Source: Rhododendron vialii (Eukaryota > Streptophyta > Magnoliopsida > Ericales > Ericaceae). From it: a stretch of DNA of 64,000 bases. Shown in pieces: positions 1 to 12,233 of this stretch. The translations under genes and the position numbers were made by a program. The notes under the pieces are model-generated. The model was not told the origin of the DNA and did no database searches. It worked only from the letters and a program-made list of their open reading frames with translations. The stretch spans positions 33,471,001 to 33,535,000 of the forward strand of contig NC_080568.1 of the NCBI RefSeq assembly GCF_030253575.1. The letters are read 5' to 3'. Numbering within the stretch: the first letter of the stretch is position 1; every line of letters begins with the position of its first letter.

Positions 1-271
1 TTCTACTTTGAGGGTTAATAAAGTCCATTTTGTTAATCTTCTTCCATACTTCATCCACTTCATTGTTTGTTTCCAAAGAAGTCCTGAAATACGGCAAGGA
101 ACCAAACTCCACTTTTTACACCCACATTCCAGCAAACCTCGAATACAATTTCCCGTCGATTCTCCGTCGATTGGAAAGAAAACAAGAATTTTGGTAACAG
201 GTGCACTACAGCACCCCCGGATCCAAAATCTTGTTTTCCCGCGGACAATGGTAAGGAAATAAGCAGGAAGG

Positions 272-440
272 TTGGTATACCATATTTCCGAACGCGAGTT
301 CTTGTACTTAATTCGATACAAGCCTACAGGGTGTTAGCGACTTGCGATAAGCTATGTATATACATCGCTTTTCACGGTAAGCTTACTCGATATACAGTAC
401 CTACAATCGCATATGTACTAACTAAGGAATTCAAGAGGGG
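272..440 (-). pseudogene. Junction of an array-unit fragment with a receptor-kinase fragment
   Basis: Positions 272-350 match the first ~75 bp of the ~950-bp tandem unit described at 2395-12233 (shared landmark TTGGTAYACCATATTT). They run straight into 352-408. Read on the minus strand, 352-408 gives a short kinase-like peptide (SSKLTVKSDVY, then a stop), corresponding to the stretch just before subdomain IX (usually SNKLTEKSDVYSFG) of LRR receptor-like kinases. Nearly the same DNA, including the flanking GCATATG and GGAATTCA stretches, recurs at 12555-12640. This is a small duplicated relic, not a gene. The rest of 1-716 shows no gene I can support. Confidence 0.6.
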
Positions 441-716
441 GAAAAAATTGTGAATTCATTTCTATCAAAATCACATTCAAAAATTGAGGAAACATATTAA
501 AACTCGTAGAGCATGTTTTTTTATTTATTGGAGGATAAACATACATAAAGGGGGGGTGGCAAAAGTCCACCATTCTATATACTGCTAGTATATATGCAAA
601 TACCCCTTAAAATTTATTTTATCACAAACAACCCCTCATTATTGTAAGTACTATCTTGGATATATCAATTTCGCCAAAGAGGTTTCATAACGCCTGAAAT
701 TGAGCATAACAGCTTC

Positions 717-1525
717 TCATGGTGGAGTAGGAGTAGAACAGCAAGGGCAACATTCGCCCGGTGGCGGAGGAAAACAACACACACAAGCAGGACATATCGG
801 CTCATCTGCCTGAAGAAGTTCTGCATGAAAACAAAGAAACAAGAAATGAATGACATTAAAAAAAAGACAAGAAAGAGAAATAAAAAAAATAATAAATCTT
901 AAAAGTTGTTTTCTTGTTTTTAGATCCCGCGTTTTGTTTTTTGCGAAAAACATCTTTAGGAGAAAGTTTTATGAAAACCGTCTATTTTGTAGAAGCTTTG
1001 GTGTCCCATCCAATTAGACTGTTGTCTCATTCAAGTTGAACGGCCGATTATGATGGTTATTTCATTCAAGTTAAAGGACCATCTGAGATAACATTGGAAT
1101 TATGTAGATACTTTATTCCATTACAAAATCATGCGGTTAAGATTAATTATTGAATCACTTTGATTTTATCGTGCATGATCCACCACAACAAACCTAACGA
1201 ACGGATCCAATTAGGTTAGACAGTGAGCCACAAGGCCCAATTGGACCATTAAGTCCCAAAGACGAGCCACTTATTTACTACAGAAAATAAAAGTTTAGAA
1301 AGCTACCAACACAAAAAATAAAAATAAAAATAAATGAATGCATTGTGAAAACACCCATCGTTTCACAACCTGTTCATTGTTTTTGTTTTTTGAAAACACG
1401 AAATGAAAACGGAAGCTACCTCGTTGAGTCAATCGAGCAGCTTCACATGATGTTACCATAGGAGACAACACCATGGCAAAGATGATGAGTGTCACCAAAA
1501 GAGTTTTGTGGGATTTACTTTCCAT
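717..1525 (-). CDS. Small secreted Cys/Pro-rich peptide, 2 exons, 69 aa
   Basis: Exon 1 is 1420-1525 and exon 2 is 717-820. The 599-bp intron (821-1419) has GT at 1418-1419 and AG at 821-822. The exons join in phase to 210 nt: 69 codons plus stop. Residues 1-7 are polar (MESKSHK). They are followed by a hydrophobic stretch (about 8-27) ending SCEA, which looks like a cleavable signal peptide. After a short linker (ARLTQRELLQA) the C-terminus carries eight cysteines in ICPAC, VCC, ECC and PCC groups around a PPPP run, and ends STPTPP. Small plant peptides of this layout exist, but I cannot name a function. The mature peptide would be about 40 residues and presumably apoplastic. A TATA box lies ~75-85 bp upstream. 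The upstream region and first six codons are duplicated at about 3278-3867 without the TATA box. Confidence 0.72.
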
Positions 1526-2175
1526 TGCCGATGACAATTCAACAAGCAAGTAGCAACGAAGTCGATGATCGATCGCCTCATCTACTGCAACGTTCAGAGC
1601 ATATATATAGGGAGCCAGGGAGGGTTTTTTAGTCAACAGTTTATCACGTAGTTTGTTATTTGCAAGTTATGTTCATCAACCGTGATTTTTGAATTGAAAG
1701 TTCCAAGTCCATGGTTGGGTTTGGAAATTAAGAGCTTTACTTTTCTCCTTGGAGATTTTTGAAGGCATTTATGAACTTCAAGGACTTTTTTTCAGTATAG
1801 GCGTCTCTCCGGTCGATTTTGTGGACTAGAGTATGCCGAGCCATCAGGCCTAGAGCTTTCAACAATCCTCAGCTGATTAGTTCTTTCATATAACTTGTCG
1901 TGTAAATCACCCGATCCATTGAAAAAAATAGTACGATCCCCTGACCGCGGTGCCTGCGATTTCACAACGTTTCTGGGGAAACAAATGGACAAAAAAATAT
2001 GCTTTTGAAAATAGTCCACCCATTTGTAGCAAGTGGTGAAATCGCATTGCAGCCATAATTGGATCAAACCAACTACAATAAGTCTACGGCCCCGGTGTCC
2101 GTAGGGAAAACATCGAGTTCACTTTAATTCTAAGCCCCGGTGTCTGGGCGTAGACTTATTGATCAAACTAGCATT
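1505..2175. repeat. Source copy of a duplicated gene-upstream segment
   Basis: This segment covers the start codon, leader, promoter and about 500 bp of upstream DNA of the peptide gene. It recurs at about 3278-3867 in the same orientation with substitutions and a deletion of about 70 bp matching 1593-1665. Shared landmarks include GTTCCAAGTCCATGGTTGG, CTTCAAGGACTTTTTTTCAG and a GGTGCCTGCGATTTCAC stretch. The ends were judged by eye. Between 2175 and 2395 I see only array-like remnants and no gene. Confidence 0.7.
1599..1609 (-). promoter_or_regulatory. TATA box of the Cys/Pro-rich peptide gene
   Basis: The minus strand reads CTATATATATG about 75-85 bp upstream of the start codon at 1523-1525. 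That spacing would leave a short 5' leader of roughly 45-50 nt. The partial copy of this region at 3278-3867 lacks about 70 bp spanning this box, which supports it as the functional part of the original. Confidence 0.5.
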
Positions 2176-3277
2176 TCTCACAGAGGTTTTTCACATTGGG
2201 CGCTCCCCGGTGTCTGAACCCTTTCTTTGCCTCTTCGCTTGTAATGAGTATTAAAACTTGTCCCACGTCTATTGATTATCACTTCTATTTTTTGGTTAGG
2301 TACATTTCATTTTGTTTTCCCAAGGATAATATAAGGAAATAAGTAGGAAAAACATCGGTTAGCTATAATTTGCTAAATCCTTTGTTTTGGAAGGTTGGTA
2401 CACCATATTTCGTGACGGGACTTCTTGTATGTAATTCGCGAGGATGTTAGCGATTTGTGGTAAGAGAGCTGGGAATTGAAATGAGAGTGATACGAATGTT
2501 TTACGGATATAATTTATTTTTTGACCAATTGAGAGTAAAATGGTCATGTATTTTGATGTACAAAATATTTTTCATCGAAATCAATTCGGTAGAAAAATAG
2601 ATTGGACAAGCTTTATAACGGTTTAAACCACGTGCAAACGGAGTTCGTGAGTGTCTGTGGCAAGTTCACAAAGTTGGACTTGTTTGTGCAGTGTTCAGGA
2701 TGCACCCGAGGCGCATTGAAATGCGCCTGGGCGCATAAGATTGCGCCTGAGGCGCATTAATGCTGCATAATATGTCAAACTTTGAAAACTTGCCCTAGAC
2801 ACTCCCGAACTCCAATTTGTATGTGGTTTGAGCCATTAGAAAGCTTGTCCAATTTACTTTCTAGCCCAAGTAGTTAGGATCAAAAATCATTTGTACATCA
2901 AGGAAGTGACCACTTTACCATCGATGGGTCAAAATAAGATTTATTCCAGTAAAACGCGTGTATATTTCTCATTTTAAAATGGATCAAAACCCATTCTATA
3001 TCAATAGATAGTGTTTTTAAAGTAGCGGAATCCAACCATAAAAATATTTGCATTCTGTTCATGAAAACTGGGTAGAAATAAGACAATTACAAAAATCGTC
3101 GAAGCCATTAAGGCTAAAACACATTTTACGTTTCATTTGGTAATCAAATCCCTAATTCTAAGGTATTTCTTCTTTGTATAAGTGTTTCACAGTATTCATA
3201 GAGTATCCACACTTCATCAAAGCTTACAAAAACGATTTCATCATCCACATTCGCCCAAAGTGGGGCTAAATCCTTTG

Positions 3278-3867
3278 TATTGTGGGATTTACTTTCCATT
3301 GCCGATGACAATTCAACAAGCAATTAGCAACGAAGTCGATGATCGATCGCCTCATCTACTATAACGTACATCAGCCGTGTTGTTTGAATTTGAAAGTTCC
3401 AAGTCCATGGTTGGTTTTGAAATTAAGAGTTTTATTTTTTTCGGTGGATGAACTTCAAGGACTTTTTTTCAGGATAGGCTTCTCTCCGGTCGACTTAGTG
3501 GACTAGAGTATGCCGAGCCATCAGGCGGGGAGCTTTCAACAATCCTGATCAACTCATTACTTCTTTTGTATATCTTGTCGGGTAAATCATCGATTAAAAA
3601 AAATAGTACGATCTCCTGATTGTGGTGCCTGCGATTTCACCACGGTTCTGGGGAAACAAATGAACGAAAAAAGTATGCTTTTGAAAATGGTCCATCCATT
3701 TGTTGCAAGTGGTGAAATCGCATTGCAGCCATAACTGGATCAAACAAACTATAATAAGTCTCGGCCCCGGTGTCTATAGGGAAAACATCGAGTTTGCTTT
3801 AAGTCTATGCCCATAGTGTCTGGGCGTAGACTTATTGATCAAACTAGCACTTCTCACAGAGGTTTGG
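3278..3867. repeat. Promoterless partial copy of the peptide-gene upstream segment, inside the array
   Basis: This copy replaces roughly the first 535 bp of one ~950-bp array unit. The preceding unit is interrupted right after its CTAAATCCTTT landmark, and unit sequence resumes at about 3868 with AAAATCATTTGTACATC. On the minus strand it keeps only the first six codons of the peptide gene (MESKSH) before diverging. It lacks the TATA region. It is a relic created by recombination between the gene region and the array. Confidence 0.65.
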
Positions 3868-5911
3868 ATAAGAAAATCATTTGTACATCAAAATAAGTGA
3901 CCATTTACCCTCGATTGGTCAAAATAAAATTTATTCCAGTAAAACGCGTGTATGTTTCTCATTTTAAATTAGATCAAATCCCATTATATATCAGTAGATA
4001 ATGCCTTTAAAGTACTAAAAGATGATGGAATCCAACCAAAAAAATATTTGCATTCTGTTCATGAAAACTGGGTAGAAACAAGACAACTACAAGAATCGTC
4101 GAAGCCACCAAGTCTAAAACACGTTCTATATTTCATTTGGTAATCAAATCCCTAATTCTAAGGTATTTCTTTTTTGCATAAGTATTTCACATTGTTCATA
4201 GAGTTCCACACTTACTCAAAGGCTCAAAGCTAAGGAATAACCATTTCATCGTCAGCATTTGCCCAATGCGCGGGGCTAAATCCTTAGTTTTTGGGAAGGT
4301 TGGTACACCATATTTCGGAACGTGCGTTCTTGTACATAATTCGGTTGGGTGCTAGCGACCTGTGGTTAGAGAGCTGGGAATTGAAGGCTCTATATCCACA
4401 GGAACCATTTCCATTGAGAGCTGGGAATTGAAATGAGAGCGATACAAACGTTTTACGGAAATAATTTATTTTTCAATCTATTGAGGGTAAAATGGTTGTG
4501 TGTTTTGATGTAGGAAGTAGTTTTCATTGAAACCAATTCGGTAGGAAAATAAATTGGACAAGCCTTCCAATGGTTCAAATCACGTGTAAATCGGAGTTCA
4601 GGAGTGTCTGAGGCAAGTTCGCAAAGTCAGACTTATTGTGTAGGGTTCAGGATGCGCCTGAGGAGCATTGGAATGCGCCTGGGCGCATAAGATTGCTCCT
4701 AAGGCGCATTAATGATGAATAACTTGTCGAACTTTGAAGACTTGCCTCAAACACTCCTGAACTCTAATTTGTGCGTGGTTTGAGCCGTTAGAAAACTTGT
4801 CCAATTTACTTTCTAGCCCAAGTAGTTTGGATAAAAAAATCATTTGTACATAAAAAAAGTGACCATTTTACCCTTCATTGGTCAAAATAAGATTCATTCC
4901 GGTAAAACGCGTGTATGTTTCTTATTTTAAATTGAATCAACACCCATTATATATCAATAGATAATGCTTTTGAAGTACTAAAAGATGGTGGAATCCAACC
5001 ATAAAAATATTTGCGTTCTATTCACGAAAACTGGGTAGAAACAAGACAACTACAAAAACGTCGAAGCCACCAAATCTAAAACATGTTCTACATTTCATTT
5101 GGTAATCAAATCCCTAATTCTAATGCATTTCTTCTTTACATAAATGTTTCGCATTGTTCATAGAGTATCGACACTTACTCAAAGCTTAGGAAAAACCATT
5201 TAATCATAGGCTTTCGCCCAAAGCGCGGGGCTAAATCCTTTGTTTTGGAAGTTGGTACACCATATTTTGGAATGTGCGTTCTTGTACTTAATTCGCTAGG
5301 GTTCTAACGACCTGTGGAAAGAGAATTGAGAATAGAAGGCTCTATATCTACAATGACCATTCCAATTAAGAGCTAAAAATTGAAATGACAGTGATACGAA
5401 CGTTTTACGAAAATAATTTAATTTTTGACCAATTGAAGGTAAAATGGTCATGTAATGTAGGAAGCATTTTTCATTGAAACCAATTCGGTTGAAAAATATA
5501 TTTGAAAAGCTTTTTAACGGTTCAAACCACGCGTAAATCGGAGTTCGAGAGTGTTTGGGCATGTTCGCAAATTCGTACTTGTTGTGCAGGGTTCAGCTTG
5601 CGCCCGAGGAGCATTGAAATGCCCCTGGGTGCAAAAGATTGCTCCTGAGGCGCATTAATGATGCATAATATGTCAAACTTTGAAGACTTGCCCCAGACAC
5701 TCCCGAGTTTCAATTTGCGCGTGGTTTGAGCCATTAGAAAGCCTTTCCAATTTACTTTCTAGCCCAAGTAGTTTGGATAAAAAAATCATTTGTACATCAA
5801 AAGAAGAGACCATTTTACCCTCGATTGGTCAAAATAAGATTTATTCTGGTAAAATGCGTGTAAGTTTTTCATTTTAAATTGGATCAACACCCATTATATA
5901 TCAGTAGATAA

Positions 5912-6740
5912 TCTATACTACTTCTTTTAAAAGCACGAAGAAATTTTCTACTTTTTAATTTTCACAAATGCCCCCAAGAATTTTTGTGAATTTCTGTTCT
6001 ATATCCTACAATCCTTCTTTTATCTGCCAACTGCCAAGTGCCCCTTGGTAAATGACACAATGTCGAAGGAACTTCCGGAACAGAAAAATTACTACAGCCA
6101 ACGAGAAAGTTACACCCCTTGGTAAATGACACCCCTTGTCAACTGAGGCCACTTGCCGCCGAAGAATAAATTACTTCCGGAAATGCTTCACCATTCCATT
6201 CATCTACTCCATGGAACTCCTGTTGCCAACGAGAAAGTTCGAAAGCGCGAGCCCATCCACCTACTCCACATGCCGACGAAGTACTTTTGCACAGAGAGAT
6301 CCAAGTATCCAATTGCCAAAATCATACCGACTCTTACCGCCATCAAATGTCACTGCCAAACAGAAATCCAAACGAAAGTAAGATAATTATTCAGTTTTCC
6401 TTCCTGCCTCTAATTGAACCATTATCCCCTGCCCCCCTTTCAAAGACATAGTCAGGCATTATCGTCCACCATATTCACTGTGCCATTTGCACACAAACTG
6501 TTTGACAAAATGTTTCTTTGATAAATGAGGTTTTCATTTCACGCCGTAGCCCAATGTCACTTCACATGTACAAATACAAATTGGCATGCTATTCTTCAGA
6601 ATTCTCCACTTAAAGTGATAACTACTATTTGGTGGGAAAACATCGATGGGAATGAAAGCGCAATTATGTACACCATAGGATGGGTCTTAATTGAAGATCG
6701 ATCAACCCATACTGAAATAATCACCCCGGACATACAAGAA

Positions 6741-6829
<89 letters not shown>

Positions 6830-8989
6830 GGAATGAAAAATTGGTACAATTGTTCATCATTTCAAGTTGATAGAATTCTGAAGTCTTTCTCTCTGATGAA
6901 AGAAAATTAAGGAATTAATAAAAGAGAAAGCTCAAGTGAAATCCCTCACCGCAATGGAATTTAAACCTTGCGCCGTCCCCAACGGGTGCCACGTACCTTA
7001 CGGTAATAGAATTTAAACCTTGTGTCATCCCCGATGACAACGGGATTTTAACTTTTCGTCGCTTCACGGCATTGGAAGAAGAAATGGGAATCTTTATCTT
7101 GAAAGAAATGTGGAGAGGTAAAGAGAAAGAAGAGGAGGGGCTCAGAACCCATGCTTGGAACTTGTACAGAAACTATCTTTTGCTCTGTGATTTCCCTATT
7201 TAGTTTTGCTTCTGCCTTCTTCACAATTGAGTGCTTTCTTCCAAAATAATTCACTCTCTCCCTCTCTGAAGTAATTGGCCCTATAATTTTATTTCCTGTA
7301 AAGAGCTTCCCATTTTCTTATAATTGGTTGGGTGAAGACCATGACAATAGGTAGTGCACATATCAGAGGCCCAAACTACAAATGAATTAATTTGTTGAAA
7401 CATAAAAAGGTTGATTAATATGAGACAAATCCCCTATACCTATCTCCGTAATAGTCAGCCAAATAGGGTGTCATGATGTCAAATTGTCTCATTATATAAT
7501 GTATTCTATAATGTAATGTACTAATGTGTAACTGGCTTAAAGGTGGGGTATGGCACCCCATCTCAAGCCTTGCTTTCATCACTGGTTGCTGCCTATTATG
7601 TTAACGTGATCAATCAAGTAAGTAGGAGTGTAAAATCTAGGAGATGAAACATCTTGAAGGCGAGCTCTATGTTGTAGCATCTATTCGATATCACTTATGC
7701 AGCTTACTATCTCTTTTGTTTTTATTCACTCCATTCAGGTACAATACTAAACCTTAAGTGTTTCCAGAGTCTCACATCTTTAGATCAACAAATCTGAGTT
7801 AGGAGAGTGGTGTAAAGTCCAATCAGATCTCGACCACCTCAATTATTGCATCAATGAGTGTTTGGTGGCCAAGGACATCAAGGTATAATTATTAATGTTA
7901 CTAAAAATCTCTTGGCAAATAAAAGATCCTTAAGAGTTCATTTTCCAATGATACCTGTTACTACCATGAATCTATGAAACTCTCCTTCGCAAAAACCCCT
8001 TTTGACTAATGACTAGGTGTGCTTCAATTTATCCATTACTGAAGTTTGATGAACTTTTGCATGTTACAAGTATTCTAAAATTCTGTCCATTACCCCATTT
8101 GTATTGCACACGGTGCATTAGAATTGGTTTGAAACCACGAGTAATTGTCTTTTTTTTTTGTTAATTTGTTCATGCGTTCTTGAATACCTGACTTATTCCC
8201 ATTGATTCACATCAGAGATATGCTTGTGGATTAATATGTTTGCAGTTGTAATATGGATTCTACTATATTTGCAATATTGTTACTATAATTTTTTAATCCA
8301 CGATATAGTTATTCCTTAGATTCCTTGTCAAAATTATCCTTATCAACAATCCTGGTTGTTGCTTTTCCAGGATCATATCACAAGCATTTCATTATGCCCA
8401 CCTTCTTGTTCCAACAAGATTGTCAAACCAGCACCCAGTTAGTCAAAGATAAGATAGCTTTGTAAACTAACACTCATTTAGTGTTTGTAAAATAGTAGCT
8501 TGATGTTGGATGATCCTAAAAAAAAAGCTACATTGTGTAGAATAAATAATGACAAATTTTGCTCGAAGATTAACGCAGGTTGCAATTTTTTGATGACGAG
8601 ATTATCTAAAGGAACATTAGATGTCGTGTTTAGAAGGAATACTCTTTTAGTCTATTGCTACCCGAGAATACTGAATCCATCGCTCCAACAACTATGTCAA
8701 TATGCCTTCAAAAAGTTTGAGAGATTCCTGATACAAAGTATTAGAAGGCTGATCCATACTTAGTTGACAGGAAACAAAGCATTGCAATTATTTAGGCGTT
8801 GGTGTGTTTTTTTTTGTTCTTCTGCTAATGATGAGTGATCCAGAGCAAAACGAATCCTTCGAGTGCACTTCCATTTATGTTGTTATTTGGAAAATTTTGA
8901 ATTTTCATCACATGTTTGTTTTGTGTAAAAATAACACAAGATTTATAAATAGTCTACGTGCCACGTGCAACGCATGTGCTCCTCACTAG
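5912..8989 (+). mobile_element. Non-autonomous Helitron, 3078 bp
   Basis: The element starts with TCTATACTAC and ends with CTAG. It lies between host A5911 and T8990. Uninterrupted array units read GATAATGCCTTTAAAG at this point, so the insertion is exactly A^T with no target duplication. That is the Helitron rule (5' TC, 3' CTRR, insertion between A and T). A short 3' hairpin lies at about 8962-8978 (CACGTGC, loop AAC, GCATGTG, with one G-T pair), 7 nt before CTAG. No RepHel helicase frame is present, so it would depend on an autonomous partner. The interior is AT-rich with a long CT microsatellite. The short open frames inside match nothing I recognise, so gene capture cannot be shown. Confidence 0.82.
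6745..6827 (+). repeat. (CT)n microsatellite, 83 nt
   Basis: This is an uninterrupted CT dinucleotide run inside the Helitron. It should be length-polymorphic. It creates an artificial Ser-Leu repeat frame that is not a gene. Confidence 0.95.
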
Positions 8990-11900
8990 TGCCTTTAAAG
9001 TACTAAAAGATGGTGGAATCCAACCAAAAAAATATTTGCGTTCCGTTCATGAAAACTGGGTAGAAACAATACAATTACAAAAATCGTCGAAGCCACCAAG
9101 TCTAAAACACGTTCTACATTTCATTTGGCAATCAAATGCCTAATTCTAAGGTATTTCTTTTTTGCATAAGTGTTTCACATTGTTCATAGAGTTTCCACAC
9201 TTACTCAAAGCCTAGGAAAAACCATTTCATCATCGGCACTCGCCTGAAGCGCGGGGCTAAATCCTTTGTTTTTGGGATGGTTGGTACACCATATTTCGGA
9301 ACGTGCGTTCTTGTACATAATTCGGTAGGATGCTAGTGACCTGTGGCAAGAGAGCTGGGAATTGAAGGCTCTATATCCACAGGAACCATTTCAATTGAGA
9401 GCTAGGAATTGAAATGAGAGCGATACAAACGTTTTACGGAAATAATTTATTTTTCAACCTATTGAGGGTAAAATGTTCATGTATTTTTATGTAGGAAGTA
9501 GTTTTCATCGAAACCAATTCGGTAGGAAAGTAGATTGGACAAGTTTTCCAACGGTTCAAACCACGTGTAAATCGGAGTTTGGGATTGTCTGGGGCAAGTT
9601 CGCAAAGTTGGACTTGTTGTGCAAGGTTCAGGATGCGCCTAGGCGCATAAGATTGCTCCTGAGGCGCAATAATGATGAATAACTTGTCAAACTTTGAAGA
9701 CTTGCCCCAGACACTCCCAAACTCCAATTTGTGTGTGGTTTGAGCTATTAGAAAACTTGTCCAATTTACTTTCTAACCCAAGTAGTTTGGATAAAAAAAT
9801 CATTTGTACATCAAAAAAGTGACCATTTTACCCTCGATTGGTCAAAATAAGATTCATTCCGGTAAAACGCGTGTATGTTTCTTATTTTAAATTGGATCAA
9901 CATCCATTATATATCAATAGATAATGCTTTTAAAGTACTAAAAGATGGTGGAATTCAACCATAAAAATATTTGTGTTCTTTTCACGAAAACTGGGTAGAA
10001 ATAAGACAACTACAAAAACGTCGAAGCCACCAAGTTTGAAACACATTCTACATTTCATTTGGTAATCAAATCCCTATTTCTAAGGCATTTCTTTTCTGCA
10101 TAAATGTTTCACATTGTTCATAGAGTATCCACACTTACTCAAAGCTTAGGAAAAACCATTTAATCATCGGCTTTCGCTCAAAGCGCGGGGCTAAATCCTT
10201 TGTTTTGGAAAGTTGGTACACCATATTTCGGAACGTGCATTCTTGTTCATAATTTGTTAGGGTGCTAGCGACCTGTGGTAAGAGAGCTGAGAATTGAAGG
10301 CTCTATATCGACAAGGACCATTCCAATTAAGAGCTGAGAATTGAAATGACAGCGATACAAATGTTTTACGGAAATAATTTAATTTTCGACCAATTGAAGG
10401 TAAAATGGTCATGTAATTTGATGTAGGAAGCATTTTTTATCGAAACCAATTCGGTTGGAAAATAGATTGGACAAGCTTTATAATGGTTCAAACCACGCGT
10501 AAATTGGAGTTTGGGAGTATCTAGAGCATGTTCGCAAAATCGGACTTTCCTGTGCAGGGTTCCGCCTGCGCCCGAGGAGCATTGAAATGCGCCTGGCGCA
10601 TAAGATTGGTCCTGAGGCGCATTAACGATGCATAACATGTCAAACTTTGAAGACTTGCCCCAGACACTCCCGAACTCTAATTTGCACGTGGTTTGAGCCG
10701 TTAGAAAGCTCGTCAAATTTAATTTCTAGCCCAAGTAGTTTGGATAAAAAAAATCATTTGTACATCAAAAAAGTGACCATTTTACCCTCGATTGGTCAAA
10801 ATAAGATTCATTCCGGTAAAACGCATGTATGTTTCTCATTTTAAATTGGATCAACACCCATTATATATCAATAGATAATGTTTTTAAAGTACTAAAAGAT
10901 GGGGGAATCCAAAAAAAAAGATAGTTGCATTCTGTTCAATAAAACTGGGTAGAAACAAGACAATTACAAAAATCGTAGAAAGCCACCAAGTCTAAAACAT
11001 GTTTTACATTTCATCTAGTAATCAAATCTCTAATTCTAAGGTATTTCTTCTTTGCAAAAGTGTTACACATTGTTCATAGAGTATCCACACTTCATCAAGG
11101 CTTAGGAAAAACCATTTCATCATCAGCATTCGCCCAAAGCGCGGGGCTAAATCCTTTGTTTTGGAAGGTTGGTACACCATATTTCGGAACGTGCGTTCTT
11201 TTACATAATTCGCTAGGGTGCTAGCGACCTGTGGTATGAGAGCTGGGAATTGAAGGCTCTATATCCACAGGAACCATTTCAATTGAGAGCTGGGAATTGA
11301 AATGAGAGCGTTACGAACGTTTTACAGAAATAATTTATTTTTCGACCAATTGAGGGTAAAATGGTCATGTATTTTGATGTAGAAAGTATTTTTCATCGAA
11401 ACCAATTCGGTAGGAAAATAGATTGGACAAGCTTTCTAACGGTTCAAACAACACTTAAATTGGAGTTCGGAAGTGTCTGGGGCAAGTTCTCAAAGTCGGA
11501 CTTGTTGTGCAGTGTTCAGGATGCACCTTAGGAGCATTGAAATGCGCCTGGGCACTTAAGATTGCTCCCAAGGCACAAAAATGATGCATAACGTGTCAAA
11601 TTTTGAAGACTTGCCCCAGACACTCTCGAACTCCAATTTGCGCATGGTTTGAGCCGTTAGAAAGTTTGTCCAATTTACTTTCCAGCCCAAGTAGTTTGGG
11701 TAAAAAAATCATTTCTACATCAAAAGAAGTGACCATTTTACCCTCGATTGGTCAAAATAAGATTCATTCCGGTAAAATGCGTGTATGTTTCTCATTTTAA
11801 ATTTGATCAACACCCATTATAAGTCAATAGATAATGTTTTTAAAGTACTAAAAGATGGTGGAATCCAACCATAAAAATATTTTGCGTTCTATTCTTGAAA

Positions 11901-12233
11901 ACTAGGTAGAAACAAGACAACTGCAAAAATCGTCGAAGCCACCAAGTCTAAAACACATTCTACATTTCATTTGGTAATCAAATCCCTAATTCTAAGTTAT
12001 TTCTTCTTTGCATAAGTGTTTCACATTGTTCATAGTGTATCCACACCTCATCAAAGCTTAGGAAAAACGATTTCATCATCGACATTCGCCCAAAGCGGGG
12101 CTAAATCCTTTGTTTTGGAAGGTTGGTACACTATATTTTGTAAAGTGCGTTCTTATACATAATTCGCTAGGGTGCTAGCGACCTGTGGTAAGAAAGCTAG
12201 GAATTGAAGGCTCTATATCCACAGGAACCATTT

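Larger units (their letters stand above)
2395..12233. repeat. Tandem array of ~950-bp units, each with a long internal hairpin
   Basis: The landmark TTGGTACACYATATTT occurs at 2395, 4300, 5252, 9281, 10213, 11169 and 12123. Spacings are 952 (4300-5252), 932, 956 and 954. The 5252-9281 spacing becomes 951 after subtracting the 3078-bp Helitron. The 2395-4300 interval holds one unit plus one damaged by the 3278-3867 insertion. Each complete unit carries an imperfect inverted repeat with arms of about 180 bp. For example, 11326-11501 pairs with 11597-11776, around a ~95-nt centre rich in GCGCCT/AGGCGC. Cores are visible near 2500-2945, 4445-4915, 5395-5855, 9425-9875, 10345-10825 and 11310-11785. 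No conserved open frame is shared by the units, so I see no coding function. It could be a local satellite seeded by a fold-back element. Confidence 0.85.

Noticed and set aside
6525-6836. Open frame with a long Ser-Leu repeat
   Set aside because: It is a translation of the CT microsatellite inside the Helitron; no domain or splice context.
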